DNA of 64,000 nt from a virus, in the IMG/VR virus record IMGVR_UViG_3300034417_000014, positions 25,847 to 89,846 of that record. One strand, written 5' to 3'. The translations under genes were made by a program, and so were the position numbers. Within the stretch, counting starts at the first letter, position 1. Every line of letters starts with the position of its first letter. Below are positions 48,287 to 57,093 of the stretch, piece by piece. A model generated the notes under the pieces. That model saw only the letters and a program-made list of their open reading frames with translations. It searched no databases and was not told the DNA's origin.

Positions 48287-49798
48287 ATGTTCACCAGAAA
48301 AGAAGGTTTCGAAGACCGGTTCAAGAAATTAAAAGCTACTGTAGGTGGCATCAAAGATAACGTCGAGGATAATATTGACGATGTCTCAGATGCCATTACT
48401 GACAAAATCGAAGATACACTCGACGACATTAAAGATGTTGTTTCCGATAAAATTGAAGACATCATTGAAGATAGAATCAGTGATGCTAAAGATGTTATCA
48501 GTGACAAAATCAAAGATAAAATCGAAGACATTCGCGATGTTATTGAAGACATAGAAGGCAAAATTAAGTTTATAATTGTTCGAGTCAAAAATAAATTAGA
48601 AGAATTAGAAGATAAAATCGAAGATGTGAAAGACACGTTAGAAGACGTTGCAGACACCATCGAAGATTTTAAAGATAGAATTGAAGACCGTCGTGAAGAA
48701 CGGAAAGAACGTCGCGAAGATCGACGTGATGAATTAAAACAGAAAGTCAAAATACTGTTTATTCTAAAAAGAAGAGGCGATTATGGCGACCATGAGTCGT
48801 ACAGCAAGCCAGGTGTTTCTTCTGGATTGTGGAATTCTGCTCGTCTTGTTTCAGAGATGCTAACTAAAAATGGTGTTGCTTCTAAAATGGTAGAAGTAGT
48901 TGACAACAACAGCATTGATAGAGAAGTGACCTTATACAAACCAACGCACGTCATTATCGAAGCACTATGGGTTGTACCTAGTAAATTCGACATTTTGTCT
49001 AAACGCCATCCGAAAGTTAAATGGATCATCCGCTTACATAGCGAAACCCCATTCATCGCCAATGAAGGTATGGCGTTCGAGTGGATTAGAGATTATGCAA
49101 AACACCCAAATGTCTTACTTTCGGCGAATGCTGACAGAATGTTAAAAGAAACTAGATTCCTTGTTGCAGAGCAGCGCGGATTAAATAAACAACAAGCGAA
49201 AGACAAAGTGGTATTTTTACCAAATTACTATCTTCCAGAAGATGATAACCCACGCCACGAAAATCCAGACAGTGACATAATTAATGTCGGTTGCTTTGGT
49301 GCAATACGACCGTTAAAAAATCACATGATTCAGGCTGTTGCTGCACTTATGTTTGCTAAAGAGCTTGATAAAAAATTGCACTTCCACATTAACATTGGAA
49401 GAAGTGAAATGAAGGGCACACCAATCCTTAAAAATCTTATCGGTATGTTTGATGGGTTAAAAGAACAAGGACATGTGTTACATTTACACCAATGGATGCC
49501 GCACAGTGAATTCTTAGAAGTAGTTAAAACTATGGACATTGGATTACAAGTATCCTTTACTGAAACGTTTAACATTGTTGCAGCAGACTTAGTTGCTTGC
49601 GGAATACCAACTGTAGTATCTAAAGAAATTAGTTGGATGTTCCCATATTATGCTGACCCTGTATGTTCAGATGACATTGCTAGGAAATTAAATGTTACTT
49701 GGCTCCTAAGAGAAAAATTGCCTTGTGCTAACAAAGTGTTGTTGAAAGACTATGCTGAAAATTCCGAGAAAATCTGGGTGAAATATTTTACTAGCTAA
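48287..49798 (+). CDS. glycosyltransferase with long amphipathic-helix N-terminus
   Basis: 503 residues. Residues ~10-155 are a long, highly charged helix of repeating D-x-I-E-D units (KIEDTLDDIKDVVSDKIEDI), probably coiled coil or membrane-surface helix. Residues ~155-503 form a GT-B type glycosyltransferase: SSGLWNSARLVSEML, a central linker NYYLPEDD, GCFGAIRPLKNH near 330, and near 425 the acceptor/donor pattern SFTETFNIVAADLVACGIPT then VVS typical of GT1/GT4 families. The substrate is unknown; phage enzymes of this kind modify phage DNA or virion/host surface sugars. Its expression appears to be held back until late. Confidence 0.75.
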   Translation: MFTRKEGFEDRFKKLKATVGGIKDNVEDNIDDVSDAITDKIEDTLDDIKDVVSDKIEDIIEDRISDAKDVISDKIKDKIEDIRDVIEDIEGKIKFIIVRVKNKLEELEDKIEDVKDTLEDVADTIEDFKDRIEDRREERKERREDRRDELKQKVKILFILKRRGDYGDHESYSKPGVSSGLWNSARLVSEMLTKNGVASKMVEVVDNNSIDREVTLYKPTHVIIEALWVVPSKFDILSKRHPKVKWIIRLHSETPFIANEGMAFEWIRDYAKHPNVLLSANADRMLKETRFLVAEQRGLNKQQAKDKVVFLPNYYLPEDDNPRHENPDSDIINVGCFGAIRPLKNHMIQAVAALMFAKELDKKLHFHINIGRSEMKGTPILKNLIGMFDGLKEQGHVLHLHQWMPHSEFLEVVKTMDIGLQVSFTETFNIVAADLVACGIPTVVSKEISWMFPYYADPVCSDDIARKLNVTWLLREKLPCANKVLLKDYAENSEKIWVKYFTS

Positions 49799-49806
49799 AT
49801 ATCACT

Positions 49807-50220
49807 ATGGACACAGGACATTGGATTTGCAAGTTTGAATTAGACCCCTCGAAGTTTGAGGGGTTTGTTTATAGTATCACTCATACTGAAACTGGAAAGT
49901 TTTATATTGGCCAGAAGAGGTTTAATAGCACTAGACGAAAGAAAGTAAAGTGTAAAGGTGATCCAACTAAAAAGAAAACCTCAGTGATAAAAACAGAAAG
50001 TAACTGGAAAGAATACACAGGCTCTTCTGAAGAACTTAACGGCGATATTTTAAAACTCGGTAAAGATAAGTTCACTTTTGAAATCATTAGTCAGCATAAA
50101 ATGCGAGGCGAAACAAATCGCGCCGAAGCACTGCTACAGCTAAAATTATGTTTAACTGAAGACATTACTATCCACGACGATACTTACAACAAACAGATAC
50201 TGCTCCGCATCAGAAAATAA
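49807..50220 (+). CDS. GIY-YIG endonuclease-like protein
   Basis: 137 residues. The GIY-YIG core is present in the form FVYSITHTETGKFYIGQKRF (residues ~20-39), followed by a downstream Arg (STRRKKVK) and YTGSSEELN, and E in GETNRAEAL. Such free-standing genes in T4-type phages are mobile homing or repair-like nucleases. It is next to the 1.1-kb RNA region; no intron signature was found. Ends at a bidirectional terminator. Confidence 0.75.
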   Translation: MDTGHWICKFELDPSKFEGFVYSITHTETGKFYIGQKRFNSTRRKKVKCKGDPTKKKTSVIKTESNWKEYTGSSEELNGDILKLGKDKFTFEIISQHKMRGETNRAEALLQLKLCLTEDITIHDDTYNKQILLRIRK

Positions 50221-50227
50221 AGTCAAG

Positions 50228-50255
50228 AAAAAAGGCGCCTGATGTGCGCCTTTTT
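50228..50255. terminator. bidirectional terminator
   Basis: GGCGC (50234-50238) / GCGCC (50246-50250) extended by an A-run and a T-run on either side. Confidence 0.8.
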
Positions 50256-50345
50256 AGATTAAAACCTTATCACATACTCCGGGAAGTAGCATCAGCCTAC
50301 TTTGGATTTCGAGGAGGGAGAGTCCGCAACTTGTTTTAACAATAA
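50256..50345 (-). ncRNA. possible small leftward RNA
   Basis: A minus-strand GATAAATA (50353-50346) points into a 90-nt stretch with the hairpin AAAGTAG-7nt-CTACTT (50285-50306) and ends at the bidirectional terminator. The 7-nt loop looks tRNA-like, but no T or acceptor arm can be formed. Weak evidence only. Confidence 0.25.
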
Positions 50346-50353
50346 TATTTATC
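50346..50353 (-). promoter_or_regulatory. possible leftward late promoter box
   Basis: GATAAATA on the minus strand in a region without genes. Confidence 0.35.
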
Positions 50354-50419
50354 AATGTAGTTAATTACCATATTGAAATATTGGTTGAAACCATTTTTTA
50401 CAGATATATTAAAAAGAGC

Positions 50420-50448
50420 TTGATAAATAGAATGCAGGCTGTTATAAT
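50420..50448 (+). promoter_or_regulatory. promoter of the large RNA
   Basis: TTGATA, 17 bp, TATAAT. A late box GATAAATA (50422-50429) overlaps the -35, so the RNA could be made both early and late. Confidence 0.65.
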
Positions 50449-50454
50449 AGCTGT

Positions 50455-51179
50455 TAATAAGTTACATCATATATGGATTTCACAATAATAATAAAAAAGA
50501 AACTACGGGATAACTCTACTGTAGGGACGTATAAGGCACAGAGTATCGGATTTCAAACTATTAATTTCCCCCTCATAAAAAACTTAAAATAAACTTAAAA
50601 TAAAATACAAGCGACCGAAGGCTAAAGAAATAAGGGATTTATACCCGGCTATTGTTAGTAGAAACTAACCCCATTGCACACAGCAATTTACCAATTGCAT
50701 GATGTTCTTGAAGTTGATCTTGGGTGTCGCAGAAAAACATGTAATAATTTAGCACTTTATTACCATGTAATGTTTTTCGAAATGTTTCAGAGCAAGTGCT
50801 CATTTGTTAATCGTGGTAGCACCTACTACCTAGTGCCTGACAGTTTATGTCCTGGGCGCGCAGATAATAACAACAGAATATAGGGATGCTTGTACTAGCG
50901 AGATACTGCTAGAGACTCCTATTAGTAAGTACGTTATAACAATGGTTGTGTCTGAGACGAAAAGATCCTGCTCTGCTGGAAAAAGAATTGGTTAATTAAG
51001 CCTTTTAGCAACAGGAACTTTTAGCAGGATAACCAACGGTTCTGCTGAAAGCTGCAACACTGGAAAGCGTTTTAGGACGTTAGTACACGATAAGTTAATG
51101 GGAAGATGGTGTTCGCCCAGAGCTGTAAGGCTTCACTCGTTTGGTCGCGTGGTACTATACTGAATCAAGTTCAGTTTTT
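50455..51179 (+). ncRNA. large structured RNA, about 725 nt
   Basis: No frame of convincing length exists on either strand, yet the stretch is bounded by a promoter (50420) and a rho-independent terminator (51159-51179). Stable pairings include GATAaCTCT/AGAGTATC (50509/50540), GTTAGT/ACTAAC (50654/50664), ATTGC/GCAAT (50673/50683), a 16-bp stem with one bulge (50732-50747 with 50757-50778), GGTAG/CTACC (50815/50826), CTAGC/GCTAG (50895/50908) and AGCAG-AACC/GGTT-CTGCT (51023-51046). Loop 50751-50757 (AGCACTT) can pair with 50794-50800, a possible pseudoknot. Size, phage setting and lack of ORFs recall the GOLLD and ROOL classes of giant phage RNAs, but membership is not shown. Confidence 0.55.
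51159..51179 (+). terminator. terminator of the large RNA
   Basis: ACTGAA, 5-nt loop, TTCAGT, then TTTTT. A second, very stable hairpin (TTTCGCCCC / GGGGCGAAA, 51188-51208) follows without a T-run. Confidence 0.7.
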
Positions 51180-51272
51180 CCTATGACTTTCGCCCCTCGG
51201 GGGCGAAATATCACATGTCCTACCTTAATCAAGTATAACCTTTAAACAAATAATAATTAATCAGTAAATAAA

Positions 51273-51324
51273 ACAAACACTATATGTAACGAGCGACTAA
51301 GCGAAGTTAAAGTATAGTGTTTGT
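51273..51324 (-). terminator. terminator of the leftward hub genes
   Basis: ACAAACACTATA (51273-51284) / TATAGTGTTTGT (51313-51324), perfect 12-bp stem with a 28-nt loop; on the minus strand it is followed by TTTTATTT. Confidence 0.65.
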
Positions 51325-51350
51325 AGTTGAGCGTAGCGAGACTTGAAGTG

Positions 51351-51821
51351 TTAAACTTTATGATTATATAATTTAACTAATTTCTTATGCCATAATAAGT
51401 TGGATCTGTATGGGCATAATGATTCTAAATGAGCTGTTATAGAAATAATGTTTTTTCCATAATTTGTAAAATTCAAAATGCCAGTGTATTTCTTAAAATG
51501 TATTTGTATAAATGCTAATATTCTAAGTTCTGAATTGCCATCAATTTCCTCTTTAATCCCTTGAGAGTCATGTTGACTTATCCATTTCACTTCTCCTTTA
51601 GCTAACATCACACATGTTTTTATTATGTCTATTGGGAGTTCTTCTATGAACACTGCGCCTGGGTCGTCGCCGATACTTATTGCAGGTAATTTAGTTCTGA
51701 ATTCGCCAGTTAAAAACGGGCTCCATGGAATTTGCTGCGAACTTAATATAAAGCCCGTGTTGAAAATCCAATTGTATTTTATTGGTGTTTCTACTACTGA
51801 TGTTGGTATCAAATTATCCAT
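51351..51821 (-). CDS. unidentified protein in the hub assembly operon
   Basis: 156 residues, mixed alpha/beta, no motif recognised (IPWSPFLTGEFRTKLPAISI; DGNSELRILAFIQIHFKKY). It is last of three leftward genes starting at 52886 and 1 nt from its neighbour, so it is probably a late virion or assembly protein. Confidence 0.6.
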   Translation of the reverse strand: MDNLIPTSVVETPIKYNWIFNTGFILSSQQIPWSPFLTGEFRTKLPAISIGDDPGAVFIEELPIDIIKTCVMLAKGEVKWISQHDSQGIKEEIDGNSELRILAFIQIHFKKYTGILNFTNYGKNIISITAHLESLCPYRSNLLWHKKLVKLYNHKV

Positions 51822-51822
51822 T

Positions 51823-52041
51823 TTACATATACTCTGTTTTGTCGCCTGACTCTTCTTTGTTTTTCTTATTGATTGCGTTGATGATACGTTCTCGCTGATG
51901 AAAGCTCAACGACCAAGCAGTATCAAAGGAAACTGCTCCAGCTGAATATATAGCAATGTCAGTAATTTGCTGTTCTAAGGCTGAAGTTTCCGTTTTAAAT
52001 CTTTCCAATAAATTCCTAATTTCTTCAGGTGTGGCTAACAT
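51823..52041 (-). CDS. small helical protein, probable baseplate assembly factor
   Basis: 72 residues, helical (EEIRNLLERFKTETSALEQQ; FHQRERIINAINKKNK). Position directly after the gp26-like gene (1-nt overlap) suggests a hub assembly chaperone such as gp51 in T4, but the sequence alone does not prove it. Confidence 0.5.
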   Translation of the reverse strand: MLATPEEIRNLLERFKTETSALEQQITDIAIYSAGAVSFDTAWSLSFHQRERIINAINKKNKEESGDKTEYM

Positions 52042-52886
52042 TAGGAATTTGTGAAAAAATTTACAGGATTGTAATCAATAGGAAGATCCCATTTATTCTC
52101 GCATTTTTGGCACTCTGCTTCAATTGTGCTTTGTACACCGATTTCATTAATAACTTTTAGTAGTTTTTCTACTTCTTCAACTGTCTGAGAATCGATGTTT
52201 TCTAAAAACTCTGCAATATGTTTCTTTTCGGTAACAACCATCTCGCCGTTGTCCCCAACAATTTTGATTATTGCATTAACAATCAGCTCGTAGTTAAGTG
52301 TTGCGATTTCGTTAAATGCTTTGCCATATGCTGAGAATTTTTGGATGTCGTCAAGGGCATTGCTTTCTAACACTTTCATAATTTTTGCTTGTTCGAAACT
52401 TCTGAGTGTTGCTTTAATGAAGTCAACATACTCGAATGGCTTCACAAAGATGCTTAGTCCATTGTCTAAATTAACAACATAATCTGCGTCTAGCTTGCCA
52501 ATGTTTGCGCTGATGTAACTTAAATCTAGTGCATATGTATTTTTCTCTCCGCAAGCGGGGCAGTTACACTCTGTGGAAAATTCTTCACCGAAACTTGCAA
52601 GTCGCACAGCAACTACAATTGCATTGATGTCGTTAATCAACAGCTTCTTAGGGTTTTTAATAGTTGGGCAACAGCTTTTAATAACAGATGAAAGTGCCTC
52701 GCCGTTCAACAATGCGTCTGGATTTTTGAATATCATCTCATCTTTGCTTGTCATGGGCATGATCGGAATTTCGCCATTTACTGTAAACTCTACAGATTCT
52801 GGTGTGTAGTATGTTATACCGGAAGGCAAATTAATGTAATTTTTGACTTGTCTGTAATAGCCTTGTAGTGGGTTGTTTGTTGTCAT
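52041..52886 (-). CDS. 26: baseplate hub protein, gp26-type with zinc-ribbon cysteines
   Basis: 281 residues. Four cysteines in two pairs, C-x-C-P-x-C at 107-112 and C-Q-K-C at 259-262, would form a zinc ribbon. The rest is helical (DGLSIFVKPFEYVDFIKATL). This is the layout of the T4-type 'base plate protein' family that includes gp26, needed for hub assembly. Late box 42 bp upstream on the minus strand. Confidence 0.65.
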   Translation of the reverse strand: MTTNNPLQGYYRQVKNYINLPSGITYYTPESVEFTVNGEIPIMPMTSKDEMIFKNPDALLNGEALSSVIKSCCPTIKNPKKLLINDINAIVVAVRLASFGEEFSTECNCPACGEKNTYALDLSYISANIGKLDADYVVNLDNGLSIFVKPFEYVDFIKATLRSFEQAKIMKVLESNALDDIQKFSAYGKAFNEIATLNYELIVNAIIKIVGDNGEMVVTEKKHIAEFLENIDSQTVEEVEKLLKVINEIGVQSTIEAECQKCENKWDLPIDYNPVNFFTNS

Positions 52887-52907
52887 AGTTTTCTTCCTGA
52901 TTTATCA

Positions 52908-52915
52908 GATAAATA
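52908..52915 (+). promoter_or_regulatory. late promoter box for the tape measure
   Basis: GATAAATA, 46 bp before ATG 52962. Confidence 0.65.
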
Positions 52916-52927
52916 GCATTTATACAA

Positions 52928-52935
52928 TATTTATC
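52928..52935 (-). promoter_or_regulatory. late promoter box for the hub genes
   Basis: GATAAATA on the minus strand, facing the rightward box 12 bp away. Confidence 0.65.
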
Positions 52936-52961
52936 TTTAGATAATTAACTGGGATTTTTAA

Positions 52962-55379
52962 ATGGCTGATGACGTAAGAATTGCTGAGGTTGCCTTTAAC
53001 GGATCGGATTTACCCAAGTGGTCAACCGAAAAAACGTTACAGGAATTACTTAAACAGATTGAAAAGACGTATGACTTAGAGAAGTCTCAGCTAACTCAGA
53101 TTAATAATTCACTAAGTGCAATTGCATCCTCAACAAGTGCGTCACATGACAAGCTAGATGACGTGTCTAAAGAACTTAACAAGTCACACAAATATCGAGT
53201 AGACGAAGATAAGAAGGATAAAAAAGATCGAAAAGCTGAAAGTGACGGCTTACGAGCTGCAATTGAAGAGCAAAGTAAAAGCAAAGTTTCTAGCGCACTC
53301 AACAAAACTGCTGATTTTGGCACAAAGCTAGGGCTTAATACTAGTTCACTTTCTAAATTAGCAGCAGGTTTCGAATCCGTAACATCGGCAGCATTCATGG
53401 TAGGTGGCGCATTACTTTCCTTTGCTGGTTGGGTTGTAGGTAGTTTGTGGGATGCAGGCAAGAAGATTATCACTTCATATTTAGAACTGTATAAATCTGG
53501 ACTAGCATTGGGAAATAACATGAATGGTGTTGCCAATGGTATGACAGCGTTTACTCAAGCTGCGATAAATGGCAGCGTTACAATTGCTGATTTGACAGAT
53601 TTAACTAAGCGATTTGGTGTGTCTATCAGATCAATGGGTATAGAAAACTTTGGCGCTGCAATTAATGACACTTTTGAATTTGTAAACGGTGGGTTGAATC
53701 AACTAGGTCTTACATCAAGGGAAGCTGGTTTAGAAATTGCAACACAAGCAGATAGAACTCGTCAGTTTGGTGTAATGCTAGACGTTCGCAACAAAAAAGA
53801 CTTGGATATGTTAAACAAATCTATTGTTGCTACAACTAATTTTGCTAGATCCATGGGCATGGCGACTGAGGAATTAGAGAATGCCGCCGACACAGCATTT
53901 GGTGCAGCGTCAATAAGAAACTCTTTAGAATCATTAGGTGAGGGACTTAGACAAAACGCAGTCTTAGCTCTTACTCCGGTATTAGGTGTTCTGCAAAGCC
54001 AAGCACCGACCATGATGTCTGCGTTTGGTGACATATTACAAGCAATGTCTGCAGGAGCAAGTGCCCTGCAATTCCAAAATAAAGGCATTGTGATGCTTAC
54101 TGTTGCCGCAGGCCAAGCAGGTTCACAACTTGCAGATTCATTGCGTAACATGGCGCAACAAACTATGGATGGTCTTGATCCGAAAGATATTCAAGACAAC
54201 TTCGATAAGAGTTTAAAAGGCATTGATTTTAACAGTGACGAGTTTAAAAGTTATCAACAAAGATTGTCTCTGATGGCACAAAAGGGAGACCAAGGCGCAA
54301 CACAAGCATTGCAAATGATTAATCAAGCAAGGGATATAGAAAGAAAACGCCTGGCTAATCAAGAAGCACTGAGTAAAGGAACAGGTGCTTCGCCACAAGC
54401 TGTTGCCGCAGCAAGATTAGACAAAACAATGAACAACTTTAGTAACATTTGGACCTCGATTATTCAAGGAATATTAGGCAACGACACGTTGTGGAATACA
54501 TTTAATATGGTGGCGGAAAAACTTAACAAGTTTTTCGATGCAGAAAAAATAACTAAGATAGGAAATGCGTTTGCTATCTTAGTTGATAAAGCTGCCCCGT
54601 ACATTGAGAAGTTTGCAAACTGGATTATTAGTCTCGCTGAAGGCAATTTTGACATTAGTATGGATAACATATTAGGTAGTATAGGCACTGGCTTGATGCG
54701 GATGGCAGGTAATTTCCTTGACTGGATTGGCAAGTTTACATTTGGTCCTTTCGGCGCAATCGTCGGCGCACTTAGTGGGTTCTTCCTAGCAATGTCAGAT
54801 GATACACTGTCCGCAGGCGACACAATGTTACTGATGTTAGGCAAAGCATTAACTGGATTAATTGGCTTGCCCATGACTCTGTTGGATGCTCTTTACACTG
54901 GCTTTTATAATTTAGTTGATGAAGTTGTTAACGGTATTTTTGGACCTGGCACAATAGATACAAAAGGTATGTACGAAAAAATTAAGAGTGTGATGCAAGA
55001 TTGGATATTAAGTTTATTGCCGCCAGGCGTCGCGAAATATTTTAAATCTGGATCAACAGAAACAAAATCTGGAACTGAAAAAGGTAAGGCTGATGAAGCT
55101 GCTGTTAATGCTAGTAACGTTCCAGTGGAAAGTAAATCTAATACAGCAACAGTAACTACAAAAAGTGACTATAAAAAGCAACAAGATGAACAGATTAAGA
55201 AGTCGGCACCACAAACTGATGCCATGGCGAAGGATTCTCAGATAAATACAGTATCACTAAAAGACTTGGTAGAATTGCTGTCTGATTTATTAGATCAGAA
55301 TGCTGCATACTCTCAGGGACAAATAGAAGAACTTGAAAAATTAAATCGCGGCATTAGTATTATCGCGAGCAAGGATTAA
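52962..55379 (+). CDS. 29: tail tape measure protein (gp29-like)
   Basis: 805 residues (T4 gp29: 590). Helical throughout: a charged N-terminal coiled coil (~30-115), hydrophobic segments at ~140-170 (GALLSFAGWVVGSLWDAGKK) and ~560-680 (FGPFGAIVGALSGFFLAMSD; MLLMLGKALTGLIGLPMTLL), and a Ser/Thr/Lys-rich tail. This is the classic build of a tape measure that fixes tail length and is ejected into the membrane. It lies immediately upstream of the portal gene, 4 nt apart. Confidence 0.75.
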   Translation: MADDVRIAEVAFNGSDLPKWSTEKTLQELLKQIEKTYDLEKSQLTQINNSLSAIASSTSASHDKLDDVSKELNKSHKYRVDEDKKDKKDRKAESDGLRAAIEEQSKSKVSSALNKTADFGTKLGLNTSSLSKLAAGFESVTSAAFMVGGALLSFAGWVVGSLWDAGKKIITSYLELYKSGLALGNNMNGVANGMTAFTQAAINGSVTIADLTDLTKRFGVSIRSMGIENFGAAINDTFEFVNGGLNQLGLTSREAGLEIATQADRTRQFGVMLDVRNKKDLDMLNKSIVATTNFARSMGMATEELENAADTAFGAASIRNSLESLGEGLRQNAVLALTPVLGVLQSQAPTMMSAFGDILQAMSAGASALQFQNKGIVMLTVAAGQAGSQLADSLRNMAQQTMDGLDPKDIQDNFDKSLKGIDFNSDEFKSYQQRLSLMAQKGDQGATQALQMINQARDIERKRLANQEALSKGTGASPQAVAAARLDKTMNNFSNIWTSIIQGILGNDTLWNTFNMVAEKLNKFFDAEKITKIGNAFAILVDKAAPYIEKFANWIISLAEGNFDISMDNILGSIGTGLMRMAGNFLDWIGKFTFGPFGAIVGALSGFFLAMSDDTLSAGDTMLLMLGKALTGLIGLPMTLLDALYTGFYNLVDEVVNGIFGPGTIDTKGMYEKIKSVMQDWILSLLPPGVAKYFKSGSTETKSGTEKGKADEAAVNASNVPVESKSNTATVTTKSDYKKQQDEQIKKSAPQTDAMAKDSQINTVSLKDLVELLSDLLDQNAAYSQGQIEELEKLNRGISIIASKD

Positions 55380-55383
55380 ACGC

Positions 55384-57093
55384 ATGTCTTGGAAAAGGTA
55401 TTTCAAACCCGTCAATTCTGTTATGCCTGCACAAATGGGCTCGAACGGAACACCTATGTCTTCAGTATCTAAGTACAACACTTGGTTGCCTGAAATTTAT
55501 ATGGGTCCGCCCGATCGTTTGCAGCGTTATGTGCAATATGAGCAAATGGATATGGACCACGAAATTGCCGGAGCATTAAATATTATTGCGCAATTTTGTA
55601 CACAACCGAACGAAAGTATTGGTAATATTCCTTTCCAGTTTAATTTCCAAGATACTCCTAGCCCAACTGAAAGTAAATTACTAGACAGAGCACTTAAACA
55701 GTGGTGTGCTATTAATGAATTTAACAATCGTTTGTTTAAAATATTTAGATCCACACTTATGTATGGTGATCAATTCTTTATTAGAGACCCAGATACATAC
55801 AAACTGTATTGGGTTGATCCTAATAAAGTTGAGAAAATTATTGTAAATGAAAGCCAAGGAAAAGAAGTAGAGACATACTTTATTAAAGATATTGACTTCA
55901 ATATCCAGACTTTAGTTGCATCTAATCAGTCGAATAAGACAGCTTCTGGCTTTATAAACACTGCCAACTTTAGTGCTCCTTATTTTAGTCAGCAAACTTC
56001 TGCTGGTTCAGGACAGTCGTCTAATTCTTCTTATTCGTCGCAAGGCGGCGCAAATAACACATCTGCGCCAATTGATGCTTCATATGTTGTGCATATTAGT
56101 ATGACAGAAGGACTTGATAGTGCTTGGCCATTCGGAATTAGTATTTTAGAAACAATATTTAAAGTGTTTAAACAGAAGACTATGCTTGAAGATGCGCTAT
56201 TAATTTATCGCATACATAGAGCCCCAGAACGCCGCGTATTCTTTATTGATACGGGTAACTTGCCGCCAAACAAAGCGTTACAATATCTTGAGCGTGTTAA
56301 GTATGACGTGCAGCAAAAGCGTATCCCTAATAGAACTGGTGGCGGACAAAATGTTGTAGATGCAGCATACAATCCGCTTTCAACTTTAGAAGATTACTTC
56401 TTTGCTGTCGGGGCAGATGGCCGCGGATCTAAAGTTGACACATTGCCAGGCGGTGAAAACCTTGGCGAAATTAACGATATGTTGTACTTCAACAATAAGA
56501 TGCTTAGAGCGTTAGGCGTTCCTAGTTCTTATTTGCCAACTGGACCATCAGATGGCACTGCTTCCTCTAGCGATGGTAGAGTTGGATCAGCGTTAATTCA
56601 AGAGTTTACATTCTCAGAAACTTGCAAAAGACATCAACGTCAGATTATTAGAACTTTTGATCGGGAATTTAAACTGTTCCTGAAACACAAAGGCATTACT
56701 ATCGACAACTCAATGTTTGATCTTGCATTTACTCCTCCACAAAACTTTGCTAGATATAGACAGATTGAACTTGATGCAGCACAAGCAAGCGTGTTTGCAA
56801 CTATGCAAGAAGTTAAATATGTCAGCAAGCGTTTTGCATTAAAGCGGTACTTGGGCTGGACAGATGAAGAAATGCACGAGAACGAAAGACTTTGGGCAGA
56901 AGAAAATCAAGGTAAGAAGAAAAATAACGGCCCTGGTGCTGATGGCACTGGTGCACCTGGGTTAGGACAAGTTGGTATATCATCGTCAGACATGGCTCCA
57001 GAAGAAGGGGAAATGGACTTAGGGGACGAGGGTATGGATGATATGGGCAGCGAAGTTTCCGATACTGACGTAGAAAACTTCGGCGAAGAATAA
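55384..57093 (+). CDS. 20: portal vertex protein gp20
   Basis: 569 residues (T4: 524). Typical T4-type portal motifs: YNTWLPEIYMGPPDRLQRY near 33-51, LYWVDPNKVEKI near 142, HRAPERRVFFIDTGNLPP near 282, and FSETCKRHQRQI near 410. A Ser/Gln/Asn-rich loop (~200-230) and an acidic Gly/Asp tail are additions. Forms the dodecameric ring for DNA entry and starts prohead assembly. Confidence 0.95.
   Translation: MSWKRYFKPVNSVMPAQMGSNGTPMSSVSKYNTWLPEIYMGPPDRLQRYVQYEQMDMDHEIAGALNIIAQFCTQPNESIGNIPFQFNFQDTPSPTESKLLDRALKQWCAINEFNNRLFKIFRSTLMYGDQFFIRDPDTYKLYWVDPNKVEKIIVNESQGKEVETYFIKDIDFNIQTLVASNQSNKTASGFINTANFSAPYFSQQTSAGSGQSSNSSYSSQGGANNTSAPIDASYVVHISMTEGLDSAWPFGISILETIFKVFKQKTMLEDALLIYRIHRAPERRVFFIDTGNLPPNKALQYLERVKYDVQQKRIPNRTGGGQNVVDAAYNPLSTLEDYFFAVGADGRGSKVDTLPGGENLGEINDMLYFNNKMLRALGVPSSYLPTGPSDGTASSSDGRVGSALIQEFTFSETCKRHQRQIIRTFDREFKLFLKHKGITIDNSMFDLAFTPPQNFARYRQIELDAAQASVFATMQEVKYVSKRFALKRYLGWTDEEMHENERLWAEENQGKKKNNGPGADGTGAPGLGQVGISSSDMAPEEGEMDLGDEGMDDMGSEVSDTDVENFGEE

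Noticed and set aside
48283-48750. 155-residue leftward Ser-rich frame
   Set aside because: Reverse complement of the D-x-I-E-D repeats of the glycosyltransferase; low-complexity shadow.
50258-50345. tRNA gene
   Set aside because: A 7-nt-loop hairpin is present, but no T arm, D arm or acceptor stem could be formed on either strand.
50674-50883. 69-residue frame inside the RNA region
   Set aside because: No ribosome site, lies across strong stems, ordinary chance length in a gap of this size.
50455-51210. Group I or group II intron beside the GIY-YIG gene
   Set aside because: No split gene on its flanks (neighbours are complete and on opposite strands at one side), and no recognisable core or domain V sequence.
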